The notes beneath the pieces were generated by a model. The model was not told the DNA's origin. It worked only from the letters and a program-made list of their open reading frames with translations, and made no database searches. This document shows positions 10,157 through 19,554 of a DNA stretch of 64,000 nucleotides, in pieces; position 1 is the first letter of the stretch; each line of letters begins with the position of its first letter. Made by a program: the position numbers and the translations under genes. Source of the stretch: CAZDKK01 sp964506245 (GTDB lineage Bacteria; Eisenbacteria; RBG-16-71-46; CAIMUX01; WJJG01); the NCBI GenBank assembly GCA_964506245.1, contig CAZDKK010000019.1, positions 1-64,000 of the forward strand, read 5' to 3'.

Positions 10157-10285
10157 CCGGCCGGCGCTCCCGCTCGGGGGCGGGGCCGGAACCCCCAGTT
10201 GCCTAGGGTGTTCGAGGTTGCGCGGATCGAGCCGCGGCCGCGGAGGCGGGCCGGCGATCCGCGCGGGGCGACAGGGGGAGGCGCC

Positions 10286-11092
10286 GTGGGCCAGACGTTC
10301 TCGCGCAGCACCGGATTCCACACCCTCGCGCTGGCCGGCGGGCTCTGGCTCGCGCTGGGGTTCTCCGGCATCGCCGCGGCCGACGAGGCCCAGGTCAAGC
10401 CGGGCCTCGTCTTGGCGCGTTTGAAGTACGGCGGCGGGGGCGACTGGTACAGCAATCCCACCTCCCTGCCCAACCTGGCGCGGGCGCTCGAGGAGCGCAC
10501 CGCAATCCCCATCGCGCGTCGCCAGGAAGCCCGCGTCGCGCCCCTGGACGAGGAACTCTTCACCTTCCCGCTCGTCTATATGAACGGCCACGGACAGGTC
10601 AAGCTGACCGAGGCCGAGGTGGCCCGCCTGCGGCAGTATCTGCTGCAGGGCGGCTTCCTGTGGGCCGACGACAACTACGGGATGGACGAGAGCTTCCGGG
10701 TGCTCGCGCGCCAACTCTTCCCGGACCGCGGGCTCGTGGAGCTGCCGTTCGACCACCCGATCTACCATGCGTTCTATGACTTCAAGAGCGGGCCTCCGAA
10801 GATCCATGAGCACGACGGCAAGGTGCCGCAGGGGTTCGGGATCTTCAACCAGGGCCGGCTGGTCTGCTTCTATACGTACGAATCGGACATTGGAGATGGC
10901 CTCGAGGATCCCGAGGTCCACAAAGACCCGCCGGAGAAGCGCGAGGCAGCGTTGCAGATGGCGATCAACGTCGTTGTCCACGCCCTGACCGGCGAAGCGA
11001 CGGGCCCGCGGCTCGCCGACCTCGAACCAGCGGAGCCGAACGAGACCCATTCCACCCGACCGCCAGCCCCCCAGGAAGAAGAACCGCAATGA
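10286..11092 (+). CDS. DUF4159 exported protein (GATase1-like fold)
   Basis: Chosen start is GTG at 10286, preceded by GGGGGAG; an ATG-less extension back to 10199 is open but non-conserved. Residues 1-35 form a signal peptide. The rest matches the DUF4159 family: LARLKYGGGGDWYSNPTSLPNL, then the strand-turn YMNGHG, and the QGGFLWADDNYG segment with a run of helices, and HPIYHAFYDF. DUF4159 is thought to have a class I glutamine-amidotransferase-like fold but without a proven active site. It is often found with MoxR ATPases and envelope proteins. The gene ends in an ATGA overlap with the DUF4175-like gene. The C-terminal 35 residues are Glu/Pro rich. Biochemical role is unknown. Confidence 0.85.
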   Translation: MGQTFSRSTGFHTLALAGGLWLALGFSGIAAADEAQVKPGLVLARLKYGGGGDWYSNPTSLPNLARALEERTAIPIARRQEARVAPLDEELFTFPLVYMNGHGQVKLTEAEVARLRQYLLQGGFLWADDNYGMDESFRVLARQLFPDRGLVELPFDHPIYHAFYDFKSGPPKIHEHDGKVPQGFGIFNQGRLVCFYTYESDIGDGLEDPEVHKDPPEKREAALQMAINVVVHALTGEATGPRLADLEPAEPNETHSTRPPAPQEEEPQ

Positions 11093-14000
11093 AGCTGCGT
11101 GCTGGGACATTCGCGGAGGGCCTGAGCCGGGCCGCCGCGGCCCGGCGCGGCCGCGTGGCCCTGGAGGCCGTGGTGCGCTGGGCGGGTGTTTGGCTGCCCG
11201 GATTGGCCCTCCTCCTCCTGGTGGCCCTGCTGCTGCCCCCGACGCGGACCTGGTCCGCGATCATGGCGGGCGTGGCCGCGCTGTGGGTGGCTGGAACCCT
11301 GGTCGTCTTGCTGCTGGCTCGCGTTCTGCGCCCGCTGCGCGCCGAGGCCTATGCCCTCTGGCTCGAGCGGCGCGCGGGGCTGGCGCGCAATGAGCTGATC
11401 AACGCCCTCCAGCTCGAGCGCAACCGCGCCCGCTGGGAGGGCGACCCGGTGTCGGAAGCGCTGGTGTCGCGCTCGCTCGCCCGCGGCCTGGCGGCCCTGG
11501 AGGCGCTGCCCCTGTCCCGGTTGCACGCGGGGAGCGGGTTGCGGGCCCACCTGCTCTGCGGGGCTCTCGGCCTGCTCCTCTTCGGCGCGGTGTGGGTGGC
11601 CGACCCGGTGCGGTTCGCGGACGCCACGCGGCTCTTCCTGGCCGCCGGCGGCCCGGGGGTGGTGCCCGCGGTCGATCTCGCGGTCAGCCCCGGCGATCTG
11701 ACCGTCGAGCGGGGGGCCTCGGTCGCCATCCAGGCCACGCTCGGCGGCCGGCGGCGACCCGGCGCGGCCGACCTCGAGATGCGCGCCCCCGGGGGCGAGT
11801 GGACCCGCGCGGCGATGGCGCGCGAGGCATCCGCCGATCGAGCGGAGGGCGAGGCCGACACCTACGCGTTCCTGGCCAGCTCGCTCAAGGGCGATCTCGA
11901 GTACCGGGTGAGTGCCCGCTGGGCCGTCAGCCCGACCTACCGCATCCGCGTGCTCGAGCCCCTGCAGGCGCTGGGGTACCGCAAGCTCTACCAGCCGCCC
12001 GCCTACACCAAGCTGCCGGAGCAGCACCAGGTGTCGGCCAGCGCCGATCTGGCCGCGCTCGATGGCACGCGGGTGACCCTCGAGGTCCGGCCCCGGCGCC
12101 CGGGCGTCGCCGGCCGACTCCTGCTGGGGCCGAGCGACGGCGCCCGCGTGCTCGACCTGGCGCCCGCCGGGCCGGATGCCCTCGGGGCGACGTGGGTGCT
12201 CGACCGGGACGAGACCTTCCGCGTCGAGCTCGGCGATCCGACCGAGTCCGAGGTGTGGGTCTCGGAGGGGTTCGCCATCGAGGTCGTGCCCGACCTCGAG
12301 CCGGCCGTGCGCCTGCTCAGCCCCGCTGCGCGCGTCACCATGCCGCCCGACATGCACGTGACGCTGGCGATCGACTGCGTCGATGACTTCGGGCTGACCG
12401 AGCTCGCCCTGGTCTACGGGCGCGCGGAGGACGACCCGACGCGCGTGCGGCTGGCCACCTTCGAGGAGCGCAAGGAAGCGCGGGTGACCTACACGTGGGA
12501 TCTGTCGGCGGTCACGATCCTGCCGGGCCAGGACCTGCACTACTACATCCAGGTCCTCGACAACGATCCCATCCGCGGCCCCAAGGTCGGTGAGACCGAG
12601 CTCTTCACGATCCGTTTCCCCACCATGGCCGAGATGTATGCCTCGGCCGAGGAGCAGCGCAAGGAAGAGGCGGTCAACCTCGAGGAGGCCCTCGAGACGC
12701 AGGATCATCTGCGCGAGGAGCTGCGACAGGTCGCCCAGGAAATGCTGCGCGAGGACAAGATCTCCTGGGAGCGCCAGCAGGAGCTCGAGGGGCTGCTCGA
12801 GCGCCAGGAAGCGCTGGCCGAGAAGGTCGGGCAGATCCAGCAGTCGCTGGACGCCTCGCGCCAGCGGATGGAGACGCAGAACCTCTTCTCGATGGAGCTG
12901 ATCGAGAAGGTGCGCGAGATCCAGGAGCTGGTCAGCCAGATCCAGAGCGAGGAGTTCCAGCGCCACCTGCAGCGCATGCGCGAGGCGCTCGAGCGCATGG
13001 ATCGCCGCGATCTCGAGCAGGCGATGGAGCAGATGAAGATCTCCCAGGAGGAGATCTCCCAGGCGCTCGACCGCACGCTGGGCATGCTGCGCCAGCTCAT
13101 GGCGGAGGAGAAGCTCGACCGCTTGCTGCAGAAGATGGAGGAACTCGTCACCCGGCAGGACATGGTCAACGAACAGCTCGCCCCGCGGAATCCCGAGGCG
13201 CCGGCCGATTCCACCGGGGCACAGGAGCAGGGGCGCCGGCCGCAGGACGAGGCGTCGCGGGAAGAGCCCTCCGGCGAGCAGGCCGAGGCGGGGGAGAACG
13301 AGAACCGGCCGATGAGCCCCGAGGAAGCGGCCGACCTGGCGGCGCAACAGCAGCAGCTGCGCCAGGAGCTGGAGGCGCTGCGCAAGCAGATCGAGGAGCT
13401 GCGCAAGGAGAACGAGGAGTCGCTCCAGGAGTTTGCCAAGGCGCTCGAGGAGCAGATGAAGAGCGGCGAGAGCCAGCAGGCCGAGGAGCAGATGCGCCAG
13501 GCCCAGCAGGCCATGGAGCAACAGAGCCGCACCGCCGCGCTCAAGTTCGGCCGCAAGGCCCGCCAGACCCTGCAGTCCATGGCTTCCCGGATGTCGAGCC
13601 TCAAGCAGGAGGTGGACATCGAGAAGCAGATGCGCCTCGCCCGCTCGCTCTACACGATCGCCAACCGCATGGTCGGCGCGTCGCTCGAGCAGGAGGGGCT
13701 GCTCGGGGAGGCCGAGCGCCTGGGGCCGCGCGACCTGGCCGTGCGCCAGCAGGACCTCTACGACGAGGTAAGCGTCGTGCGTGACTCGCTGGCGGCGGTC
13801 GCGCGGGAGACGCCGGTGCTGACGCAGGCGCACCTGCGCTCGGTCGCCAAGGTGCTGCGCGAGATCGAGCAGGCCCGCGACCACCTCGAGGCCGGGCGGC
13901 GCCAATCGGCGATGGCCATGGCGGGCGAGTCGGAGCGCTCGCTCAACGCGGCGGTCAAGGGACTGCTCGAGGCGGCCAATCAGGCGCAATCGAGCTGCGC

Positions 14001-14556
14001 CTCGAGCTGCTCGAGCCCCTTCAACAAGATGCAGAGCCTCACCGGCCAGCAGAGTGACGTCAACGAGCAGACGCGTCAGCTCATGGGCGCCTGCGACACG
14101 CCGCGCAGCCGGCTCGGCCAGGGCGAGGCGCTCATGCGGCTGGCCGCCCGCCAGGAGATGGTGCGGCGGGGCCTGGAAGAGGTGCGCCAGGAGATGCAGG
14201 CCTCGGGCAGCACGATGAACGAGCTGGGCCAGGCCGCCCAGGAGATGGAGGAGATCGTCCAGGAGCTGCGCAACCGGAATGCCGACCCCCGCATCGTCGA
14301 GCGGCAGGAGCAGATCCTCAACCGGCTGCTGAGCGCGCAGCGCAGCATCCGCAAGCGCGAGGAGAGCGAGGAGCGCGAGTCGCGCCCGGGCGTCGATCCG
14401 CTCGGGCTCACGAGCCCCGGGCCAATCGAGATGGGTGAGTCGCGGCGTGAGGCCCTGCAGCGCGCCATGCTGCGCGGCTCCCAGGACCCCGTGCCGACCG
14501 AGTATCGGGGCATGGTCGAGCGCTACCTGCGCTCGCTGTTGAGGGACGCACGATGA
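11089..14556 (+). CDS. Large DUF4175-like coiled-coil membrane protein
   Basis: 1155 residues. Three membrane helices near residues 33-50, 57-77 and 150-168 are followed by a large extracytoplasmic part: an Ig-like beta region (about 190-500), then a very long Glu/Gln/Arg-rich coiled coil from about 510 to 1100, broken by a Pro/Glu linker near residue 700. Two CAS/CSS-type cysteine pairs occur near residue 965-973. Layout matches DUF4175 proteins known from alphaproteobacteria and FCB bacteria. It may be a periplasm-spanning scaffold. Its ATG overlaps the DUF4159 stop, and its stop overlaps the TPR gene ATG, so three proteins are probably made in fixed proportion. No enzymatic motif was found. 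Confidence 0.82.
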   Translation: MKLRAGTFAEGLSRAAAARRGRVALEAVVRWAGVWLPGLALLLLVALLLPPTRTWSAIMAGVAALWVAGTLVVLLLARVLRPLRAEAYALWLERRAGLARNELINALQLERNRARWEGDPVSEALVSRSLARGLAALEALPLSRLHAGSGLRAHLLCGALGLLLFGAVWVADPVRFADATRLFLAAGGPGVVPAVDLAVSPGDLTVERGASVAIQATLGGRRRPGAADLEMRAPGGEWTRAAMAREASADRAEGEADTYAFLASSLKGDLEYRVSARWAVSPTYRIRVLEPLQALGYRKLYQPPAYTKLPEQHQVSASADLAALDGTRVTLEVRPRRPGVAGRLLLGPSDGARVLDLAPAGPDALGATWVLDRDETFRVELGDPTESEVWVSEGFAIEVVPDLEPAVRLLSPAARVTMPPDMHVTLAIDCVDDFGLTELALVYGRAEDDPTRVRLATFEERKEARVTYTWDLSAVTILPGQDLHYYIQVLDNDPIRGPKVGETELFTIRFPTMAEMYASAEEQRKEEAVNLEEALETQDHLREELRQVAQEMLREDKISWERQQELEGLLERQEALAEKVGQIQQSLDASRQRMETQNLFSMELIEKVREIQELVSQIQSEEFQRHLQRMREALERMDRRDLEQAMEQMKISQEEISQALDRTLGMLRQLMAEEKLDRLLQKMEELVTRQDMVNEQLAPRNPEAPADSTGAQEQGRRPQDEASREEPSGEQAEAGENENRPMSPEEAADLAAQQQQLRQELEALRKQIEELRKENEESLQEFAKALEEQMKSGESQQAEEQMRQAQQAMEQQSRTAALKFGRKARQTLQSMASRMSSLKQEVDIEKQMRLARSLYTIANRMVGASLEQEGLLGEAERLGPRDLAVRQQDLYDEVSVVRDSLAAVARETPVLTQAHLRSVAKVLREIEQARDHLEAGRRQSAMAMAGESERSLNAAVKGLLEAANQAQSSCASSCSSPFNKMQSLTGQQSDVNEQTRQLMGACDTPRSRLGQGEALMRLAARQEMVRRGLEEVRQEMQASGSTMNELGQAAQEMEEIVQELRNRNADPRIVERQEQILNRLLSAQRSIRKREESEERESRPGVDPLGLTSPGPIEMGESRREALQRAMLRGSQDPVPTEYRGMVERYLRSLLRDAR

Positions 14557-16268
14557 GGCCGCCGACCACCGCCCCGCGGGCGCTCTCCGGCTTCGAACGC
14601 ATGGCCCTCGCGGCGGCGCTCGCGCTGGCCGCTCTCGCCCCCGGATCGGCCGGGGCGCAGGCGCCCGCCGCCGATCGCCCCGCGCGACCGGCACTGCCCT
14701 CCGGGCGCACCGAGCGGTACACGGAGCTCGAACGCGAGCTGATCGACGCGCAGCGGGAGCTGGCCCAGGGTCGGGCCACGCAGGCCATCGCCCATCTCGA
14801 GCGGCTGCACGCGCGCTATCCCAACGATGGGCGGGTCATCGTGACGCTGGCGGAGGCCTATGCCCGGGGCGGTGAGCCACTCAGGGCCGTCGAGGTCCTC
14901 GAGCGCCAGATCGCCCGCGCGGGATCGCGCGACGCAGACCTGTGGATCCACCTGGCAGGCGCCTATCACCTGGCCGGCCGGGGTGAGGATGCGACCGAGA
15001 CCTTGCTGGCCGCGCTGCGGCTCGAGCCCGACTGGCTCGCGAGGCTGGAGGACCAGCTCGAGATCGTCACCACCGACAGCACCACGGGGGCCGAGGCCAT
15101 GGAGCGGCTGCGGAGGCGGGCGGGCGAACGCGATGCCCCGACAGCCTGGCGCGAGGCGCTGGCCCACGTGCTCGTCCTCACCGGCCACTTCGACCAGGCC
15201 GTGACCCTGGTGGCGGACCTCGACCGGACCCGGGGGGACGGGGGACACCGGCTGTCCGAGGTCGCGGCAGCCGTTGCTCGGCGGGGTGATCCGGCGGTCG
15301 CGCTGGCGGCCTTCGACTCGCTCCTCGCGCACGCCCCTGACCCGGGCGTGGCGGAGGAGGCCTGGTTCGAGCGGGGCCGGCTGCTCGAACGCCTCGAGCG
15401 CCACGCGGAAGCCCTCACCGCCTATGAAACGCTGGCGCGCGAGTACCCCCAGGGCCCGCTGGCGATGCAATCCCGCCTGCGCGCGGCCGCCATCCGCCGG
15501 GGACCGCTGCACGACGTGGCGGGGGCACGCGAGGCCTACCGCCGGATCCTGGCCGATGCCCCGGCCGGCAGCCGCAACCGGTTGGCCAAGGCGTCGCGCG
15601 AGGAGGCCCTGTTGGGGCTGGGGGAGTGCGCCCTGCTGGACGGGGCCTTTGCCGAGGCGGAGAGCACGTTTGCCACGCTCGAACGCGAGTCGACGCAGAG
15701 CTCGGCCCGCGAGCGAGCGGCCTTCGAGCGAGCCGAGCTGCTCTTCTACTCGGGGCGCATGGCCGACGCCGAGGAAGCCTACTACCAGATCACCGACCAC
15801 TACCCGTCGGGCGAGTGGATCAACGACGCCCTCGGCCGGGCCCTGCTGATCGGCGAGTTCGGCGCCACGGCCCCGCTGTCGCTCGAGGCCTACGCGGCCG
15901 TGCTCTATCGCCAGCGCGTCGGGGCCTTCGAGGACGCCCTGCGGCTGTGTCGCGAGGCGCTGCGCGACACGCTCAACGTCGAGATGCGCGCCCACCTGCG
16001 GATGGAGGAGATCCGCATCACGGCCCACCTGGCGCGGTGGTCGGAGGTCGATGCCGCCCTCGCCCTGCTCCTGGCGCAGGACCCGGGCAATCGCGTCGCC
16101 CCGGTTGCCCTGCACTTCGTTGCCGAGCAGGCAGAGGGCGTCCCGGAGCGGCGCCAGCAGGCGCAGGAGCTCTACGAGGAGCTGATCCTGCGCTACCCGG
16201 ATTCGCTCGAGGCCCGCCAGGCCCGTGGCCGCCTGCAGGCCCTGCGCGGGCTGCCGGAGGAGTCCTGA
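14553..16268 (+). CDS. Exported tetratricopeptide-repeat protein
   Basis: 571 residues. Signal peptide at residues 1-32 (helix then PGSAGAQA). From about residue 45 to the end it is a chain of 34-residue-like helical pairs with TPR marks such as ALAHVLVLTGHFDQA, EEAWFERGRLLERLERHAEALTAYETLAREYPQG and ERAELLFYSGRMADAEEAYYQITDHYPSGEW. TPR proteins bind partner proteins, and this one should act in the periplasm. ATG overlaps the stop of the DUF4175-like gene by four bases, and the next gene follows three bases after its stop. Context suggests it is an adaptor for the proteins coded on either side. No catalytic function is expected. Confidence 0.88.
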   Translation: MRPPTTAPRALSGFERMALAAALALAALAPGSAGAQAPAADRPARPALPSGRTERYTELERELIDAQRELAQGRATQAIAHLERLHARYPNDGRVIVTLAEAYARGGEPLRAVEVLERQIARAGSRDADLWIHLAGAYHLAGRGEDATETLLAALRLEPDWLARLEDQLEIVTTDSTTGAEAMERLRRRAGERDAPTAWREALAHVLVLTGHFDQAVTLVADLDRTRGDGGHRLSEVAAAVARRGDPAVALAAFDSLLAHAPDPGVAEEAWFERGRLLERLERHAEALTAYETLAREYPQGPLAMQSRLRAAAIRRGPLHDVAGAREAYRRILADAPAGSRNRLAKASREEALLGLGECALLDGAFAEAESTFATLERESTQSSARERAAFERAELLFYSGRMADAEEAYYQITDHYPSGEWINDALGRALLIGEFGATAPLSLEAYAAVLYRQRVGAFEDALRLCREALRDTLNVEMRAHLRMEEIRITAHLARWSEVDAALALLLAQDPGNRVAPVALHFVAEQAEGVPERRQQAQELYEELILRYPDSLEARQARGRLQALRGLPEES

Positions 16269-16271
16269 GCG

Positions 16272-17558
16272 ATGACGCACCACGGGCCCCGAGGGGCGAC
16301 CCGGCACCTGGCCCTGCTGGCGGCGCTCGTGCTGCTGGCGCCGGCGGGCGCGCGCGCGCGCCTGCTCATTCCCATGGACCTGACCCAGACCGATCATCTC
16401 AAGGCTTACGGGATCGCCTACTTCGCCCTCGAGGCGGGGCAGACGGTCGAGTGGCTGCTCAACTACCGCGGCGGCTCCTTTCTCCTGGAGGACACGCCCG
16501 ACAACCGGCGCACGGCGCTCCTGCGCGGCGTGCGCCTGGAGGAGACGACCGGCGCCGGTGAGGCGGCCATCTACGGCGAGATCGAGCAGAACAACATGGA
16601 CGTGATGCTGCTCGAGAAGGCGCCCCGCATCGCCGTCTATGTCCCGCCGCCCACCTTCGACGAGCCCTGGGACGACGCGGTGATGCTGGCGCTCACCTAC
16701 GCGGAGATCCCCTTCGACCGGATCTACGACGAGGAAATCCTGAGCGGGCGGCTGTCGGAGTACGACTGGCTCCACCTGCACCACGAGGACTTCACCGGGC
16801 AGTATGGCAAGTTCTACGCGGCCTTCCGCGGCGCCCACTGGTACCGCGCCAGCCAGGCGGTGCTGGAAGCGGCCGCCCGTGAGGCTGGGTTCACGAGCGT
16901 CTGGAAGCACAAGCATGCCACGGTGCGGCGGATCAAGGAATACGTGGCCCAGGGCGGGTTCCTCTTCGCGATGTGCTCGGGCTGCGACACGTTCGACATC
17001 GCCCTCGCGGCCGGGGATGTCGACATCGTCGACACGGTCTACGATGGCACGCCCTTCATCCCCAATGCCCAGCAGCTGCTCGACTTCAGCCGCTGTCTCG
17101 CCTTCGAGAACTTCCGCCTGGAGATGAACCCCTACGTCTACGAGTTCTCCGACATCGACATGAGCGACTACTCTCAGCTGCGCGGCCCCGCATCCGACTA
17201 CTTCGTGCTCTTCGAGTTCTCCGCCAAGGAAGACCCGGTGCCCACGATGCTCACGCAATGCCACGTGAACATGGTCAACGGCTTCCTCGGCCAGACGACC
17301 AGCTTCAATCGCGCCACGCTCAAGCCTTCCACCCTGGTCCTCGGCGACGTACCCGACACCCCGGAGGTCAAGTACATCCACGGCAACTTCGGGAAGGGCA
17401 CCTTCACCTTCTATGGCGGCCACGATCCGGAGGACTACCAGCACCGGGTGGGCGACCCCCCGACCCGCCTCGAGTTGCACAAGAACTCGCCCGGCTACCG
17501 CCTCATCCTGAACAACGTGCTCTTCCCCGCGGCGCAGAAAAAAGAGCGCAAGACCTGA
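16272..17558 (+). CDS. Secreted GATase1-like protein of the family mislabelled asparagine synthetase B
   Basis: 428 residues with a signal peptide at residues 1-29. The mature start LLIPMDLTQTDHLKAYGIAY and EWLLNYRGGSF are characteristic of a family common in Bacteroidota and relatives that databases often call asparagine synthetase B, although no ATP-pyrophosphatase domain is present. A GATase1-like core follows: strands IAVYVPP, YDWLHLHHEDFTG, and a YVAQGGFLFAMCSGCDTFD segment with two cysteines where class I amidotransferases keep the nucleophile elbow. This segment parallels YLLQGGFLWADDN in the DUF4159 protein. Three bases separate it from the TPR gene. Function is unknown; export rules out a role in cytoplasmic asparagine synthesis. 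Confidence 0.8.
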   Translation: MTHHGPRGATRHLALLAALVLLAPAGARARLLIPMDLTQTDHLKAYGIAYFALEAGQTVEWLLNYRGGSFLLEDTPDNRRTALLRGVRLEETTGAGEAAIYGEIEQNNMDVMLLEKAPRIAVYVPPPTFDEPWDDAVMLALTYAEIPFDRIYDEEILSGRLSEYDWLHLHHEDFTGQYGKFYAAFRGAHWYRASQAVLEAAAREAGFTSVWKHKHATVRRIKEYVAQGGFLFAMCSGCDTFDIALAAGDVDIVDTVYDGTPFIPNAQQLLDFSRCLAFENFRLEMNPYVYEFSDIDMSDYSQLRGPASDYFVLFEFSAKEDPVPTMLTQCHVNMVNGFLGQTTSFNRATLKPSTLVLGDVPDTPEVKYIHGNFGKGTFTFYGGHDPEDYQHRVGDPPTRLELHKNSPGYRLILNNVLFPAAQKKERKT

Positions 17559-17604
17559 CATCCCCTTCCCGGTTAGGATGGGGCCTCACGAGCAGGAGGA
17601 CCCC

Positions 17605-19419
17605 ATGGCCACCGGGAACACGCAGCTGCCCCACTGGGATCTCAGCAACGTCTACTCCGGCCTGGAGGCCGAGGACTTCACCGCCGACACGGCCGCGGTG
17701 CGCGCCCAGCTCGGAGAGATCGAGGCCTTTGTGGCCCGGGAGGGGATCGCGCGCCTCGCCCGCCCGCCCGCTGACCTGGCGGCGGCCGCACGCGCGATGG
17801 AAGGCCTGCTGGGGCGGTTCAACGCCGTCCTGCCCTTGCTGCGCACGCTCAACGCCTACGCGCACGCCTTCGTGACGACCGACTCCTACAACCAGACCGC
17901 GGCTCGCGTGTTGAGCGAGCTCGAGCGGCTCGAGGTGCGCCTCGATCAGCAGCTCACCCGTTTCCAGGCCTGGGTCGGGTCGCTCGGCCCCGGGCTGGAG
18001 GCGGTGTGCGCTCTCTCGCCGGCCGCGGCCGAACACCGCCAGGTGCTCGACGACGCGGTGCGCGAGAGCCGCCACCTGATGGACGTGGCGCTGGAGGACC
18101 TGGCCGCCGAGCTCCAGCTCTCGGGCGGCGGGGCGATGTGGAAGCTGCAGGGCGGCGTGACCAGCCAGCTCCGCGTGCCCTTCGAGCGTGACGGCCGGGT
18201 CGAGGGGCTCCCCATCACGGTGCTGCGCAACCTGGCGTCCGACCCGGACGAGGAGATCCGCCGGCGCGCGTACGAGGCGGAGCAGCGGGCCTATGCCGGG
18301 GTGAGCACGCCGGTGGCCTTCGCGCTCAATTGCGTCAAGGGCGCGGCCCACACGCTGGCCGCGCGCCGCGGCTTCGAGAGCGTCTTGGACGCCTCGCTGC
18401 TCCGCAATCGCATCGACCGGCCGACCCTCGATGCGCTGCTGGGCGCGATCCAGGAGTCGTTCCCGATCTTCCGGCGCTACCTGCTCGCCAAGGCCAGGCG
18501 GTTGGGCAAGCGGCACCTGGCCTGGTGGGACCTCCTGGCGCCGGTCGGTCGCGCCAATCCGACCTACACGTGGGACGAGGCGGCGGGCTTCGTCGTCGAG
18601 CAATTCGGCCGCTTCAGCGACGAGCTGGCAGCCTTCGCCGCCCGCGCCTTCGAGCGTCGCTGGATCGACGCCGAGCCGCGCGATGGCAAGCGGGGCGGCG
18701 CCTTCTGCATGCGGGTGCCCAAGGTGGAAGAGAGCCGCATCTTGGCCAACTTCGACGGAACCTTCGACGGGCTGATGACGCTGGCGCACGAGCTGGGCCA
18801 CGCCTATCACAACGAATGCCAGCGGAACCTGCCCCAGCTGCGGCGCGGCGCCCCCATGGTGCTGGCGGAGACCGCCTCGATCTTCTGCGAGACGCTCGTC
18901 TTCAATGCGGCCCTCGCCACGCGCCCCGCGGACGAGCTGCTGGGGATCCTGGAGAACCAGCTCCTGGGTGCCACGCAGATCACCGTCGACATCTACTCGC
19001 GCTACCTCTTCGAGTCGGAGGTGGTGCGGCGCCGGGCAGAGGCCGAGCTGAGCGCGGAGGAGTTCTGCGAGATCATGCTCCGCGCGCAGGCGGAAACCTA
19101 CGGCGAGGCGCTCGATCCCACTCACCGGAACCCCTACATGTGGTTGTGGAAGCCGCACTACTACTACGGCGACCTCCACTTCTACAACTACCCCTATACC
19201 TTCGGGCTGCTCTTCGGCCTCGGCGTCTACGCGCGCTACCAGGCAGAGGGAGCGGCCTTCATCCCGCGCTACCGCGAGCTGCTGCGCAGCACCGGCGCCG
19301 GGCCGGCGGCGGAGCTGGCCGCGCGCTTCGACATCGACATCCGCTCCCGCGGATTCTGGCAGGGCAGCCTGGGGGTCCTGGCGGCCCAGGTCGAGCGCTA
19401 CTGCACCCTCGAGTCCTGA
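17605..19419 (+). CDS. pepF: Oligoendopeptidase F (M3 family zinc metallopeptidase)
   Basis: Cuts oligopeptides of roughly 7-17 residues in the cytoplasm. 604 residues from the ATG at 17605, which has AGGAGGA at 17594-17600; an in-frame upstream ATG at 17578 lacks such a site. The N-terminal helical domain covers about residues 1-200, and the catalytic domain carries the HELGH zinc motif at residues 395-399 and a downstream Glu helix (ETASIFCETLVF). GGAFCMRVPKVEESRILANFDG is the typical strand ahead of the active site. No signal peptide. It is preceded by a 46-base gap and followed by a hairpin, so it is probably a single-gene unit. Confidence 0.93.
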   Translation: MATGNTQLPHWDLSNVYSGLEAEDFTADTAAVRAQLGEIEAFVAREGIARLARPPADLAAAARAMEGLLGRFNAVLPLLRTLNAYAHAFVTTDSYNQTAARVLSELERLEVRLDQQLTRFQAWVGSLGPGLEAVCALSPAAAEHRQVLDDAVRESRHLMDVALEDLAAELQLSGGGAMWKLQGGVTSQLRVPFERDGRVEGLPITVLRNLASDPDEEIRRRAYEAEQRAYAGVSTPVAFALNCVKGAAHTLAARRGFESVLDASLLRNRIDRPTLDALLGAIQESFPIFRRYLLAKARRLGKRHLAWWDLLAPVGRANPTYTWDEAAGFVVEQFGRFSDELAAFAARAFERRWIDAEPRDGKRGGAFCMRVPKVEESRILANFDGTFDGLMTLAHELGHAYHNECQRNLPQLRRGAPMVLAETASIFCETLVFNAALATRPADELLGILENQLLGATQITVDIYSRYLFESEVVRRRAEAELSAEEFCEIMLRAQAETYGEALDPTHRNPYMWLWKPHYYYGDLHFYNYPYTFGLLFGLGVYARYQAEGAAFIPRYRELLRSTGAGPAAELAARFDIDIRSRGFWQGSLGVLAAQVERYCTLES

Positions 19420-19457
19420 TCGCGCGACCCGACCCTCCCCTGGTCAGGAAGCCCGGG

Positions 19458-19484
19458 CCGCCGCCGATAGGGTACGGGCGGCGG
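19458..19484 (+). terminator. Hairpin downstream of pepF
   Basis: CCGCCGCC at 19458-19465 pairs with GGCGGCGG at 19477-19484 around an 11-base loop, about 40 bases after the pepF stop. No U-tract follows. Likely a terminator, or an mRNA 3' stabilising hairpin. Confidence 0.45.
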
Positions 19485-19554
19485 GTGGTGCGGATGGCCG
19501 GGACCTGGGCCCGGCCGGTCGCGCGCCACCCCGGAGACGCGGAGGAGGGAATCG

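Noticed and set aside
17574..17579. TAGGAT as -10 for pepF with CTGACA at 17555
   Set aside because: Spacing is only 13 bp, too short for a sigma-70-type promoter.
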